Source of the DNA: JAGOPY01 sp964619555
GTDB lineage: Bacteria; Bacteroidota; Bacteroidia; Bacteroidales; JAGOPY01
DNA length: 64,000 bases
Assembly: GCA_964619555.1 (NCBI GenBank)
Contig: CAZUDV010000015.1
Span: 1-64,000, forward strand
Direction of reading: 5' to 3'
The notes beneath the pieces are model-generated. The model had not been told where the DNA came from and ran no database searches. It saw nothing but the letters and a program-made list of their open reading frames with translations. The stretch's first letter is position 1. Every line of letters starts with the position of its first letter. Of this stretch, positions 24,487 through 33,900 are shown piece after piece. The translations under genes and the position numbers were made by a program.

Positions 24487-25107
24487 ATGAAAAAAACCTT
24501 ATTATTTACATTGCTGGCAGGGATCATCAGTATTAATTTAACAGCACAGGATGATGCTCCGAAGTTCAAGGAACCCGTTGAAAATTACATTCAATCGAAT
24601 TATCCGCCGTTGAGAACGGGTGGGGAAGATATTTCTTCAGCGGTCAGCATTCCGTCATTTCCATTTGCCGACAATGGCACTACCTGCGGGGCGGTCAATG
24701 ATTATGCAGCGGTTTGCGGTTGTTGCGGCGGCAGCACCGGTGCCCCTGACCTGGTTTATACTTTTACGGCAGGCAGTAATGGCACCGTGACCATTGTCCT
24801 GAACGACAATGCTGCCGATCCATACGATCCACTGGTACATGTCAGGGATTCTGAAGGAAATGTAATTGCTTGCGATGATGACAGCGGTGGAAGCCTGAAT
24901 GCATTAATTTCCAATCTTGCTGTTGTATCGGGTGAGACCTATTACATTGTCGTGGAAGGGTTCTCCAGCGATTGCGGGGCTTATGACTTATCAATCACCG
25001 GAACAGCCACAGTGGCCCCGGGCACCCCGATTTCGCCGTGGGTGATAGGTCTTGCCATATTCCTGATCGGCGCTGTAGTGGTTTTAAGATATACCAGGAT
25101 CGTTTAA
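24487..25107 (+). CDS. Exported PPC-domain-like protein with C-terminal membrane anchor
   Basis: A signal peptide (1-20) precedes a region with a Cys-Gly-rich knot (CGAVNDYAAVCGCCGGSTGA) and a pre-peptidase C-terminal (PPC)-like beta-sandwich (about 90-180): DLVYTFTAGSNGTVTIVL, DPLVHVRDSEGN, ACDDDSGG, then ETYYIVVEGF, ending YDLSITG. The C terminus is a membrane helix followed by RYTRIV, so the protein stays in the envelope (probably the inner membrane or a sorted surface anchor). Function is unknown. It is monocistronic on the plus strand with a -7 box upstream. The PPC assignment rests on strand order, not on a profile search. Confidence 0.7.
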   Translation: MKKTLLFTLLAGIISINLTAQDDAPKFKEPVENYIQSNYPPLRTGGEDISSAVSIPSFPFADNGTTCGAVNDYAAVCGCCGGSTGAPDLVYTFTAGSNGTVTIVLNDNAADPYDPLVHVRDSEGNVIACDDDSGGSLNALISNLAVVSGETYYIVVEGFSSDCGAYDLSITGTATVAPGTPISPWVIGLAIFLIGAVVVLRYTRIV

Positions 25108-25168
25108 TTTAAGAAGAGAAGTAAGATTTTTCTGCCGATCGGTCACGAGAAATTCTTTTTTCAAATTT

Positions 25169-25229
25169 TGCCACTGATTCACAGATTAATGACTGCAAAT
25201 TGCATGGTCAAATCTTTGAATCAGTGGCA
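25169..25229. repeat. Extragenic palindrome, family member 2
   Basis: TGCCACTGATTCA (25169-25181) and TGAATCAGTGGCA (25217-25229) are perfect 13-base inverted arms between two convergent genes. The inner part (ACAG, then AATTGCAT) matches the element at 13112-13171. It may also serve as a terminator for both genes, although T runs are weak. Confidence 0.65.
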
Positions 25230-25246
25230 TTTAAAGGAACGCTGGT

Positions 25247-25678
25247 TTATTCCGAGAAATTCCTTTCTCCCGCTCTTTCAACCTGTGTGATGAAATACCT
25301 TGTTTCGCCGCGCCAGGGGAAACCCATATAACGTTTGACATAATGTAAATTCACCCTTTCCCCGCTTAATGCCACAGCTTCAAGTTCCCTGACCACTTCC
25401 GGATTTTTTTTTGCCACGCTGAAATCAAAAGTTTCCGCAAATGGGGTTGTCCCTTTCAAAGCCCCAAACGATTCCAGGTTGAGCTGTCCTTCATAAGTTT
25501 TGAAAACAATCCCCTTTTTACTGATCCTCAGAACCGTGCCGGCCCTGACACCTTCGTCATAGATGCCGAAATACATAAAAGCAAAAAAGCCGATAAGAAT
25601 TACCAGGATCAGGATTAAAAGGTTACGAAACCAGTGGTGTTTTTTGCCTGGATTTACCGAATTGTTCTTTTCTCGCAT
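25247..25678 (-). CDS. Small inner-membrane protein, conserved in Bacteroidota, function unknown
   Basis: The protein (143 aa from ATG 25678) has an N-terminal basic stretch (GKKHHWFRN), one membrane helix (about 17-40) and a soluble domain: GVRAGTVLRISKKGIVFKTY, EGQLNLESFGA, FDFSV and VNLHYVKRYMGFPWRGET. Similar proteins in Bacteroidota databases are sometimes labelled 6-phosphogluconate dehydrogenase, which the sequence does not support: it is too short and lacks any nucleotide-binding motif. The shorter start is chosen because the in-frame extension to 25720 lacks family features and overlaps a -7 box (TATCTTTG on the minus strand, 25697-25704). The C-terminal domain probably binds something in the periplasm; nothing more can be said. 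Confidence 0.75.
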   Translation of the reverse strand: MREKNNSVNPGKKHHWFRNLLILILVILIGFFAFMYFGIYDEGVRAGTVLRISKKGIVFKTYEGQLNLESFGALKGTTPFAETFDFSVAKKNPEVVRELEAVALSGERVNLHYVKRYMGFPWRGETRYFITQVERAGERNFSE

Positions 25679-25884
25679 GTCAATAATCTTTATAAGCAAA
25701 GATAGCGTACATAAGTTCAAAGTTCACAGGTTAAAGTTCAAAGTTGAGTTAATAGTTAAATAATTTCCGGATTGGTCCCTGTTTAAACGGAGTTGCTGGA
25801 CAAACACTGACAATGAGTGAAATTCCGTTACCAGGCCGGCAGATTCATCTACCGGATGACGGGTGCCTTATTCGCCCTTTTTCA

Positions 25885-25892
25885 TACCTTTG
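25885..25892 (+). promoter_or_regulatory. -7 box (TACCTTTG) that supports the cysteate synthase start at 25920
   Basis: TACCTTTG fits TANNTTTG. Transcription would begin near 25899, so the upstream in-frame GTG at 25863 cannot be the start and ATG 25920 is favoured. A clear -33 element is not visible. Confidence 0.55.
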
Positions 25893-25919
25893 CCGCCATT
25901 ACCTCGTAAATTTATCGGC

Positions 25920-27209
25920 ATGTCATTTCATTTTCAACCAACCGGTTACAGTCTGAGATCACTTCTTTCAGGACGCATATTTCAGGATGAGAACTGGCTT
26001 CTTGAGGCGCCTGGCGAGGGCCAGCCTTCACTTTTGCAATCGGTATATCAGAAGCAGCAACTCACGCCAAAAACGGAAGGATTTGGACTTTACCGATTTT
26101 CGGACTGGATGCCGGTCCGAAGGATGCTGGAGGGTTCCTCAGCTCCGGTGACTTACCGCAGTGAGGGCCTTGCCCGGTACCTTGGACTTGGGAATTTATT
26201 CATCACCTTCAGCGGCTGGTGGCCCGAGAAGGAAGCGGGAATGAGCACCTGTTCCTTCAAGGAGACAGAGGCTTATACTGTTTGTGCCAGACTGGGTGAA
26301 ACCGATAAAGTGCTGGTAGTGGCTTCCGCGGGCAACACCGCACGGTCTTTTGCCCGGGTTTGTTCCGATAATGATATCCCGTTATTGCTCTGTGTTCCGG
26401 AAGATAACCTGGATGCGCTGTGGTTCGAGGAACCGGTGCGGGAGCATGTCAAGCTGGCTGTAACCCGGCGTGGGAGTGATTATTTCGATGCCATCCATTT
26501 GTCGAACCTGGCATGCCAGCTGGACAAATTTTTACCTGAGGGAGGGGCGAGGAATATCGCACGGAGAGATGGAATGGCCACGACGGTGCTTTCTGCCGTT
26601 ACTACCATCGGCGAGATACCTGATCATTATTTTCAGGCAGTAGGCAGCGGAACCGGTGCTATAGCTGCCTGGGAAGCCAACAATCGCTTTTTGGAGGATG
26701 GCCGTTATGGTTATAAAAAAATGAAGCTCCTGGTATCTCAGAATGCCCCTTTCCTGCCTATGTTCGATGCCTGGAAGGTCCGTTCCAGAAGCCTTTTACC
26801 CATGGATGACGACCTTGCAAGGACACAGGTCGAGGAGATCCTGGCCAAGGTGCTTTCCAACCGAAAACCACCTTATAGTATAATGGGTGGATTGTTTGAC
26901 GCACTTTCCGATACCGACGGGGATATCCTGGCTGTCAGGAATGAAGAGGCCCTTGCAGCCGACAGGTTATTCCGTGAACTGGAAGGGATCGATATCCATC
27001 CTGCGGCAGCCGTTGCCGTTGCATCCCTCATAACGGCCTGCCAGGAGAAAAGAATAGATAAAAATGACCTGATCATGCTCAACATCACCGGGGGTGGAGA
27101 GGAACGATTCCAGTTCGGCAGGGAGTTGCATTACCTTAAACCGTCCTTGTTATTCGATATCAATCCGTCGATAGATGAGGTTGAAGAGCGGCTGCTGCCG
27201 TTATTTTAA
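25920..27209 (+). CDS. Cysteate synthase-like PLP enzyme (probable sulfonolipid pathway)
   Basis: The 429-aa protein follows the pattern of cysteate synthase, a threonine-synthase-fold PLP enzyme that makes L-cysteate from phosphoserine and sulfite. Diagnostic blocks are YRSEGLARYLGLGNLF, FSGWWPEKEAGMSTCSFKE with the Schiff-base Lys114, EGGARNIARRDGM, GSGTGAIAAWEANN, PPYSIMGGLFDALSDTDG and LEGIDIHPAAAVA. The N-terminal Cys pair found in methanogen enzymes is lacking. In methanogens the product goes to coenzyme M, while in Bacteroidota cysteate feeds capnine-type sulfonolipids, the more likely role here. The next step (a serine palmitoyltransferase-like enzyme) is not in this window. The gene appears monocistronic. 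The identity is strong; sulfonolipid production is inferred. Confidence 0.9.
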   Translation: MSFHFQPTGYSLRSLLSGRIFQDENWLLEAPGEGQPSLLQSVYQKQQLTPKTEGFGLYRFSDWMPVRRMLEGSSAPVTYRSEGLARYLGLGNLFITFSGWWPEKEAGMSTCSFKETEAYTVCARLGETDKVLVVASAGNTARSFARVCSDNDIPLLLCVPEDNLDALWFEEPVREHVKLAVTRRGSDYFDAIHLSNLACQLDKFLPEGGARNIARRDGMATTVLSAVTTIGEIPDHYFQAVGSGTGAIAAWEANNRFLEDGRYGYKKMKLLVSQNAPFLPMFDAWKVRSRSLLPMDDDLARTQVEEILAKVLSNRKPPYSIMGGLFDALSDTDGDILAVRNEEALAADRLFRELEGIDIHPAAAVAVASLITACQEKRIDKNDLIMLNITGGGEERFQFGRELHYLKPSLLFDINPSIDEVEERLLPLF

Positions 27210-27241
27210 TTACGGTTGGTCATTAGCCCTCTGCGCTGGCG

Positions 27242-27859
27242 TTATTCTTCATCATTTTTCAGTTTGATCCTGAAACCGAGGTTTGCGTAAAATGCCTGCA
27301 TTTTTGCGGTAATCGGATCATCTTTGTATTGAGGCGTAAGCCCCCAACCATAACTGACATCCAGGAAAAACAGCCATACATTCAACCCTGCCCCCACGGA
27401 AAAGTCGAATTGCGGGCTTTTTACGTCGTCTATGGTAATGGAATAATCATTTTCGTTCACCTTCAATGGGATAAACATGGAGGGTCCGACGAATATCTTG
27501 AGCCCTGCAAAGCTCGTATTATGACCGATAAACTGGAAGCCAAAGTTAACGGGGATCCTTAGGTAGTTTGCCTGATAGGTGAAAGGGGACCTTTGTGTAT
27601 CAGAAGGAGTAAAATCCTGCGATAGCCGGGTGTAAAAAATCCCCGGTTCGACATAAAGTTTTCTACCTATGGCCAGGCTGGCTCCGAATTGATATCCTGC
27701 CTTGCTGCCGGTGGCCAGGCTATCCAGGTTAGATTCCCAGACCGGGTCGCTGTCAAACCGGGCAATATTGAAACCGACTGCCGGCTTGAGCTCCAGTTGG
27801 GCAAAACCACCCAGGGCGGTTCCAGCGGACAGAATGAGGAAGATAAAGAGTTTTTTCAT
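27242..27859 (-). CDS. Outer-membrane beta-barrel protein (PorT-like)
   Basis: The protein has a signal peptide (KKLFIFLILSAGTALGGFA) and about eight amphipathic strands with the pattern seen in PorT/OmpA-type small barrels: KPAVGFNIARF, AGYQFGASLAIGRKLYVEPGIFYTR, YLRIPVNFGFQF, FDFSVGAGLNVWLFFLDVSYGWGL and ANLGFRIKL. ATG 27859 is chosen for the good signal peptide; an in-frame extension to 27898 puts 13 residues of no family likeness ahead of it. It lies 44 bases downstream of the giant gene's stop and points the same way, so it may share the transcript. Function is unknown; barrels of this type bind ligands or serve secretion systems. Confidence 0.85.
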   Translation of the reverse strand: MKKLFIFLILSAGTALGGFAQLELKPAVGFNIARFDSDPVWESNLDSLATGSKAGYQFGASLAIGRKLYVEPGIFYTRLSQDFTPSDTQRSPFTYQANYLRIPVNFGFQFIGHNTSFAGLKIFVGPSMFIPLKVNENDYSITIDDVKSPQFDFSVGAGLNVWLFFLDVSYGWGLTPQYKDDPITAKMQAFYANLGFRIKLKNDEE

Positions 27860-27903
27860 TCCGATAATTTTTACAAAGATGTGAAAATATTTCCACAACT
27901 TTG

Positions 27904-30900
27904 CTATGGCCCCACTGTTATCGTAAATCCGTCAGTCTCCATGTATGCACCTGAATTCAAACGCAATTCATTTTTTACCCTGATATTCGAAGAGGGATAG
28001 GCTCCGCCGCCATCTGTTTTGCTCAGGTGGAGATCATGGAACCAACAGGATGGTTCCGGCAGGCTGTAAGAACAATCTTCCGAACCGTATAATTCAACCA
28101 TGCCCCCGGTCGGATGAAAATTCGTGGCGGTGGGATCGGCACTGAAACTCCAGAAGGTTCTGATCCTTCCTCCGGAAATATTCTCGGTGAAGCCGGTAGA
28201 TTGAATAAAGACTTCCTGGTTGGTGAGGTCAAAAACGCCACCTGACATGGTAACACTGGCGGTACCTGGGACTCGGGGCCATAGCGAAGAGCCGTTACCC
28301 CCTGTAAAGCGCAATTCTCCGCCATTGACCGTTATGGCGGCATAGTATAGGTCGTGCGTTGCGGTGGTGCTGTATGTCTGGCCAAGAGTCATGAGTCCGT
28401 CGTCGATGGTGTAGCTGCCCATGATATAATCCTGGAACAGGTCGGACACATTGAAGGTCCCGTCATAAACATGGACCGGTGCTCCCTGGTGGAAAGTATT
28501 GATCTGCAAGGAGCCTCCATCGTAAATGTTAATAAAAGCGAAATCATTGTCGGAAAAGACCTCATTAGCGGTCAGTGTGCCATAAACATTGGTAGCAAAC
28601 ATCGATTCGAAAATGTTGCTGATGGAATTCTGCCCATAGAAATTAGTGACGCTGTTTTCCCAGTCCCCGGCCGTGACATTGTAAAAGTTCGTATTTCCCT
28701 GAACATATTGCGGAGCGGAAGGATTTGCAAAGACCACCTTGCTGGATCCGGCAGTGAAGGCTGAAGTTCCGACATTGTTGATCCAATCGCCCCACACCAG
28801 GATCTTGAATGCGTTGGCATTGATCCCGCTCGTGCCGCTTGATCCGGGATTGATGACCAGGTTACCGTATATCCTCAGGGTATCGGAATAGGTGTTCGGC
28901 AAATAGACCAAAGCAGGTGTTTCGATGCTCAGATTATTAAAGAAATCCCCGTCATTCGGTCGGAAATTGGTGTATTGATTACCTTTCAACCGGATGGTTC
29001 CGTTTTGGCACCGGAAGTGCCCGTTATTGGTATTGCGCATCTGATTTTGAATAACCCATTCCTGGGTGGATGAACATTTTAAGGTTCCCGGACCGTTATA
29101 GAAGTTGCTTACCGTCAATTGTGCAATTGTATCTCCTGCAAAATCAAGACTGTAGGCGGAGGGTTTATCATTCAAGAGGTTGTGGATCCTGGCAGTATCA
29201 TGGCATATCAACCGGCTGTCCTTATTTCCGGTAAAACGCCATCTGCCCTCGGTATCGTTCAGATCTGAACCATAACGGATAAACATGTTGCCAGTAATAT
29301 CGATAGTGGATTTTGAGTTGAACGATGTCGTGGAATTGGCCTGCCAGACGATACTGTCGCATAACAGGCCAGCTTCAAATCCATTTTCATCACTCAAGGC
29401 TATTTCTCCATAAATATTGACAAATGTATTCACATACAGGCTGTCTTTTATGATGAACAGGGTAGCATTATCATGGATAGTCAGGGAATTGACATAACAT
29501 TCTACCTGATGAAGTTCAGGGCTATACGGTGTTGCTGCCGGAATGATCACGTCAGTGCTGCCGTTCGGGTATTCATAATTGTACCGCCAGTTCTGGGCGT
29601 CATGCCATTCCGTGGAAACATCGCCTTCCCAGATACCGGCAGCCGGCCAGTGAATTCTCCCGTACATATCGTTTTCAAAGAATGGCCCCGCGTATGCACC
29701 GTAAGCGTCGGACATGTAAACATTACCGGCATTGTTCTCCTTTTTCACATTGCTGCCTCCGGACCATGTATTGGCCGGAAATTCGATATGGTACAGTGCG
29801 ATTTCCTGGTTGTTATTGATCTGGAGCAAAGTGCCCGTGGGTTCCGTATTCTGGAACTTGCAATGGTAAAATGGGAGAGGCCCGCCTATATTACCATCAG
29901 TATAAATGTTCACTCCTCTGCCGTTCACATATTCAAAATCAGTGTATTGGGCTGATAGGGTTCCTCCGTTTTCCACCAGGAATTCATAGTAACCTGCGCT
30001 GATCCTGGTCACGAGCGCCCGTGCTCCGTCATCTCCCGCAATTGCAAGTTCACCCCCGCTGACATGCACCGAAGCGTCGGCACCAACGGCGATGATCGCT
30101 GCATTCATGAAGACCAGGTTCCCATCCGAATTGACATCAATGCCATGTTGAGAGGTGACCCTGTAGCCGTCAATATAGCAACTCCCGCTGTTAACGGTAA
30201 ATCTATCCGCACAATTGATATCAGTCATGATGTTCAGATCCCCGCTTTCAGCCAGGACCGGTCGATCTACCTTCAGAGTGCCGAAATTCAACCACCCCGG
30301 GGTGAGATTGTTCAGGTTTTGCTGTGCTCCCCCTTCGAAAGTGACAATGCTCTCTGTATCCAGCCAAAGAGAGGGATCTGAAACAGTAAAATTACCTTTG
30401 AAAGTATGGACCAGATCACTGGCATTCTGGTACCATCTCCCGGAAATGATGTTGAAATTTGCGCTAACCGTTATGTCGTTATTAATAAAGATGGAATTCC
30501 CGGGATTCTGGAAGGTGAGGTTATAGAAATGCGCACCGGCATAAGCCGTAATTTCCTGGTGAGCTGTGCCGTTGAAAATGAAGGAAGAGTACCAGGGTGA
30601 GAATCCCTGGTCTTCATTGATCACGGTGTTATAGTCCCAGAAATGTCCTTTCAGGTTGATCACATTGTCGTAACCGGTGAGATTGCAATCGAAACCTCCG
30701 CCTGCTTTTAAATGGAAGTTCCCGTGGATCGTATAAACGGAATTATATCCCATACGAAGCACCCCATCGCCGATGACCAGATTTCCCAGTACCGTCATGT
30801 CCGCATTATTGGGCGTACTCACATACTGTCCTGTCGGAAGGTTTTTATCGATATCGAGGTTAAAAAATGTTTCAGCAGAAAGGGTTGCCGGATTTGAAGT

Positions 30901-33900
30901 GAAAAGGAAAACCGAGGAAGTGCCTTCGTCAAAGCCGGTCGTTCCTCTTTGATTATCCCAGTTACCTCCAACGTCGAAGCCAGATGAGCCGGCAGTCAGT
31001 TTTCCGGCTGCCATGATAACGACATCGCCATAAATGGTGACAGCATTATTCAGTGTCTGGAGTTCACCGGATTTCAAGGTCAAATCGCCTTGTATGGACA
31101 CATCGTCAGACAGCATGCAGGGATTAGCACCGGTACTTTTATTGATCACCAGGTTGTGGAAATAGTTGCCATTGTTGCAATTGATGTTTGACCCGGAGCT
31201 ATTGATCAGCTCCACGGTGCCGGAAGCCGGCTTGAAAGAATTTGTATTGGTTGCAAAGAAATGACCGCCGATGCGCAGGTTTCCCCCGTTGAAGTTGACT
31301 ACGGCGCCGGTGCCGAACTGTATCCCTTCGTAGGAGATTTCAAAGAAACCGCCGTTCAGGTCGGTTGTGCCGGTAAAACCAAAAAGGGTGCCCGTGTATG
31401 GTTTATCGATGATGAAGGAACCGCCATCAAGCACGAGGTGCCCTGTTGAGTTCTGTAAAAAGTTCTCATGAATGAGGACATCACCGACATCGATATCCAG
31501 CGTGCCGTTCAGGGTCAGATCGTCGAAAACCACATCCCCGCCATCAGTCAGGTTCAGGGTACCGTTTACGTTCAGGGTTGTTCCTGACAACAAGCTGCCG
31601 TCCACCACGTTAAATGTGTTCTGTATCGTCATATTTTCAGCATCGATGCTTCCGCCACTCGAAAGCAGGACCGAAGAGGTGCTTTCAGACAGGAAAGTCC
31701 CTGCAACTCTTACATCGGCGTTGTAAACCCTCAGCAAATTGCCGTTTTTCACGGTAAAATCCCCGTCGACCCTTAGAGGGTAACCCGACGATTCATCAAG
31801 CGTGGTAAGGGAGGAAGTCTTTTCGATGATGAGGTTTTTGATACGAGCGTCATTGTCCTTGTGCTGGATCGTGGTAGGCACGGTGCCAATCACTTTGACC
31901 GTACTGGTACCCGCGAGCATGGCACTGGTTCCGTCCAGGAAACTCCAGTTGGATTTGACGGTGATGAGTCCGCCGAGGATATAGGAGGAACTGCCCGGCC
32001 GCCAGGTTACGTTTGTTGCGACATTCACCAGTGAGGCGGAATTTATCATTGTCAGCTTTCCATATATATCAAGCGCGTTTCCGATATCTACCTGTTTTCC
32101 GTTGATATCCAGGTCCCCTGAATTGATGATCAGTTGGTTATCGATATCCAGGTTAGAATTGACCGTCACTTTGTTTGTCACGAGATCTTTGGCTATCACT
32201 ACTTTATAAAAGTTGCTACCTATGGCATGGCTCAGTTCGGCATTTCCGGGTCCGTACAACTCAATCTCCCCGCCCGAGGGGTTAAATGCTGAATGATCGC
32301 CTGAGAATCCGCCTGATGTTCGGATGGTACCGCCGGTGATACTTTCGAGGAAGGTATAGGTAGGATGATACCTGACGAAAATACCGGTATTATGGAAATC
32401 CAGTGTCCCGCTGCTCATGTGCAGTTCTGCATTGGCCGCATCGGGCCAGTAGCTGGCAGTGTTTCCTCCGTATACATTAACGGTTCCGCCGGCTATGACC
32501 AGTTTGCCATTCAGATTGACACTTTGGTCCAGGTTCGTGATATTCAGTACAGCTCCGCTGTTGACCCGGTAAGCCCCTGAGATACCATGATCGATCAGAT
32601 CATTGATTTCCAATGCTGAACCGGAAGGTATGGACACTGCGCCATCGGTCCAGTCCAGGGAATCGATTTCGATATTCAATCCCGGCAGGATCCGGAGGGT
32701 ATCATTGTAAATATCCATTTCTGCTTTTTGCAGGGTAATCGTATTGTGTATGGTTTGCTCCGAGGAACCGTTAAATACCAATTTACCCCCACTCATACTG
32801 ACGGAACTGATGGTTTTTCTCTTCAAATCCCCGCCCAGCTGCAGTTCATGATTATTGATATCCAGAACCCCTTTGGCCAGGTCCAGTGTATCCCTCACTT
32901 CAATGTCGGAATTCACCTCGGTAGTGCCTGTGCAATTGATTTTCAGATTGTTGAAATAACTACTGGATGAAGCCAGGTTGATGGTTACGGGTTGTGTGAT
33001 CAGGTAAGTTCCTTCCTGCTGGTTGAAAACGCCCTGGGCATCCAGGTTCTCGGTAACTTCCAGGGTTTGGGCAGCAGTTTGGTAATATTTACAGGAGGCT
33101 GACACGGTCAGATTACCATTGACTTTCAACTTTTTTGTAGAGGTATTCTCAAATCTCAGGCTGAAGGGCATCGGTATATTCACCGTAAGGTTGCCAAAGG
33201 AGAAAAGATCGGAATGATTGTATACAGAGTAGGATTGACTTCCGTTGAAATTCACCGTAATACCCGTCAGATCAGCATAGCAGTCATCTTCAATGGTCCA
33301 GTTTCCTTCTGCATTGATATAACATCCAGTTCCGGTAAGTTCGAACTCGCTGTAATCACCCCAGGTGACGTCTCCTGTGCTGTAGATGGCAGCGCCGGTA
33401 CCCAGCATTTTTATCTTTCCATTTATTTCGGCATCTCCATCGATGTATAATCTTTTGGCCGATATGGTAAGGTCTGCGCCGTTTTGCAGCAATATGTCGG
33501 TACAGTAGGCATTACCGAGGTAGATGTGGGGGTTATGCGGACAACCGGCAGGTATTGTGATATTTTCATCTGAAGTGGGTACCTCCAGGTATTGCCAGTT
33601 GCGGTTATCGTGCCAGTCGGAACTGTATACCCCCGTCCATATCCCAGGCATGCCCGCTTCCGGACTGTAAAGGTTTGATTCCCAAACTCCCCGGCCATGT
33701 GTTGCACACCTGATCTTGGCCGGGCTGCCGTATTTAATATCTATATCGAATGAAGTGGTATGCGGGAGCCCGTTGCTGAACGGCACCCATGGATTTTCGC
33801 CCAGCTTGACATATACCCCGAAATAATTGACGGTATAAAGCTCCTCATAGGAAGTCTGAATGATATTCTGGATGACCTTACTCCACGGGCACGACGGCAA

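Noticed and set aside
25247..25678. 6-phosphogluconate dehydrogenase
   Set aside because: The protein is 143 aa with a membrane helix and no Rossmann motif; the label is a database error for similar proteins.
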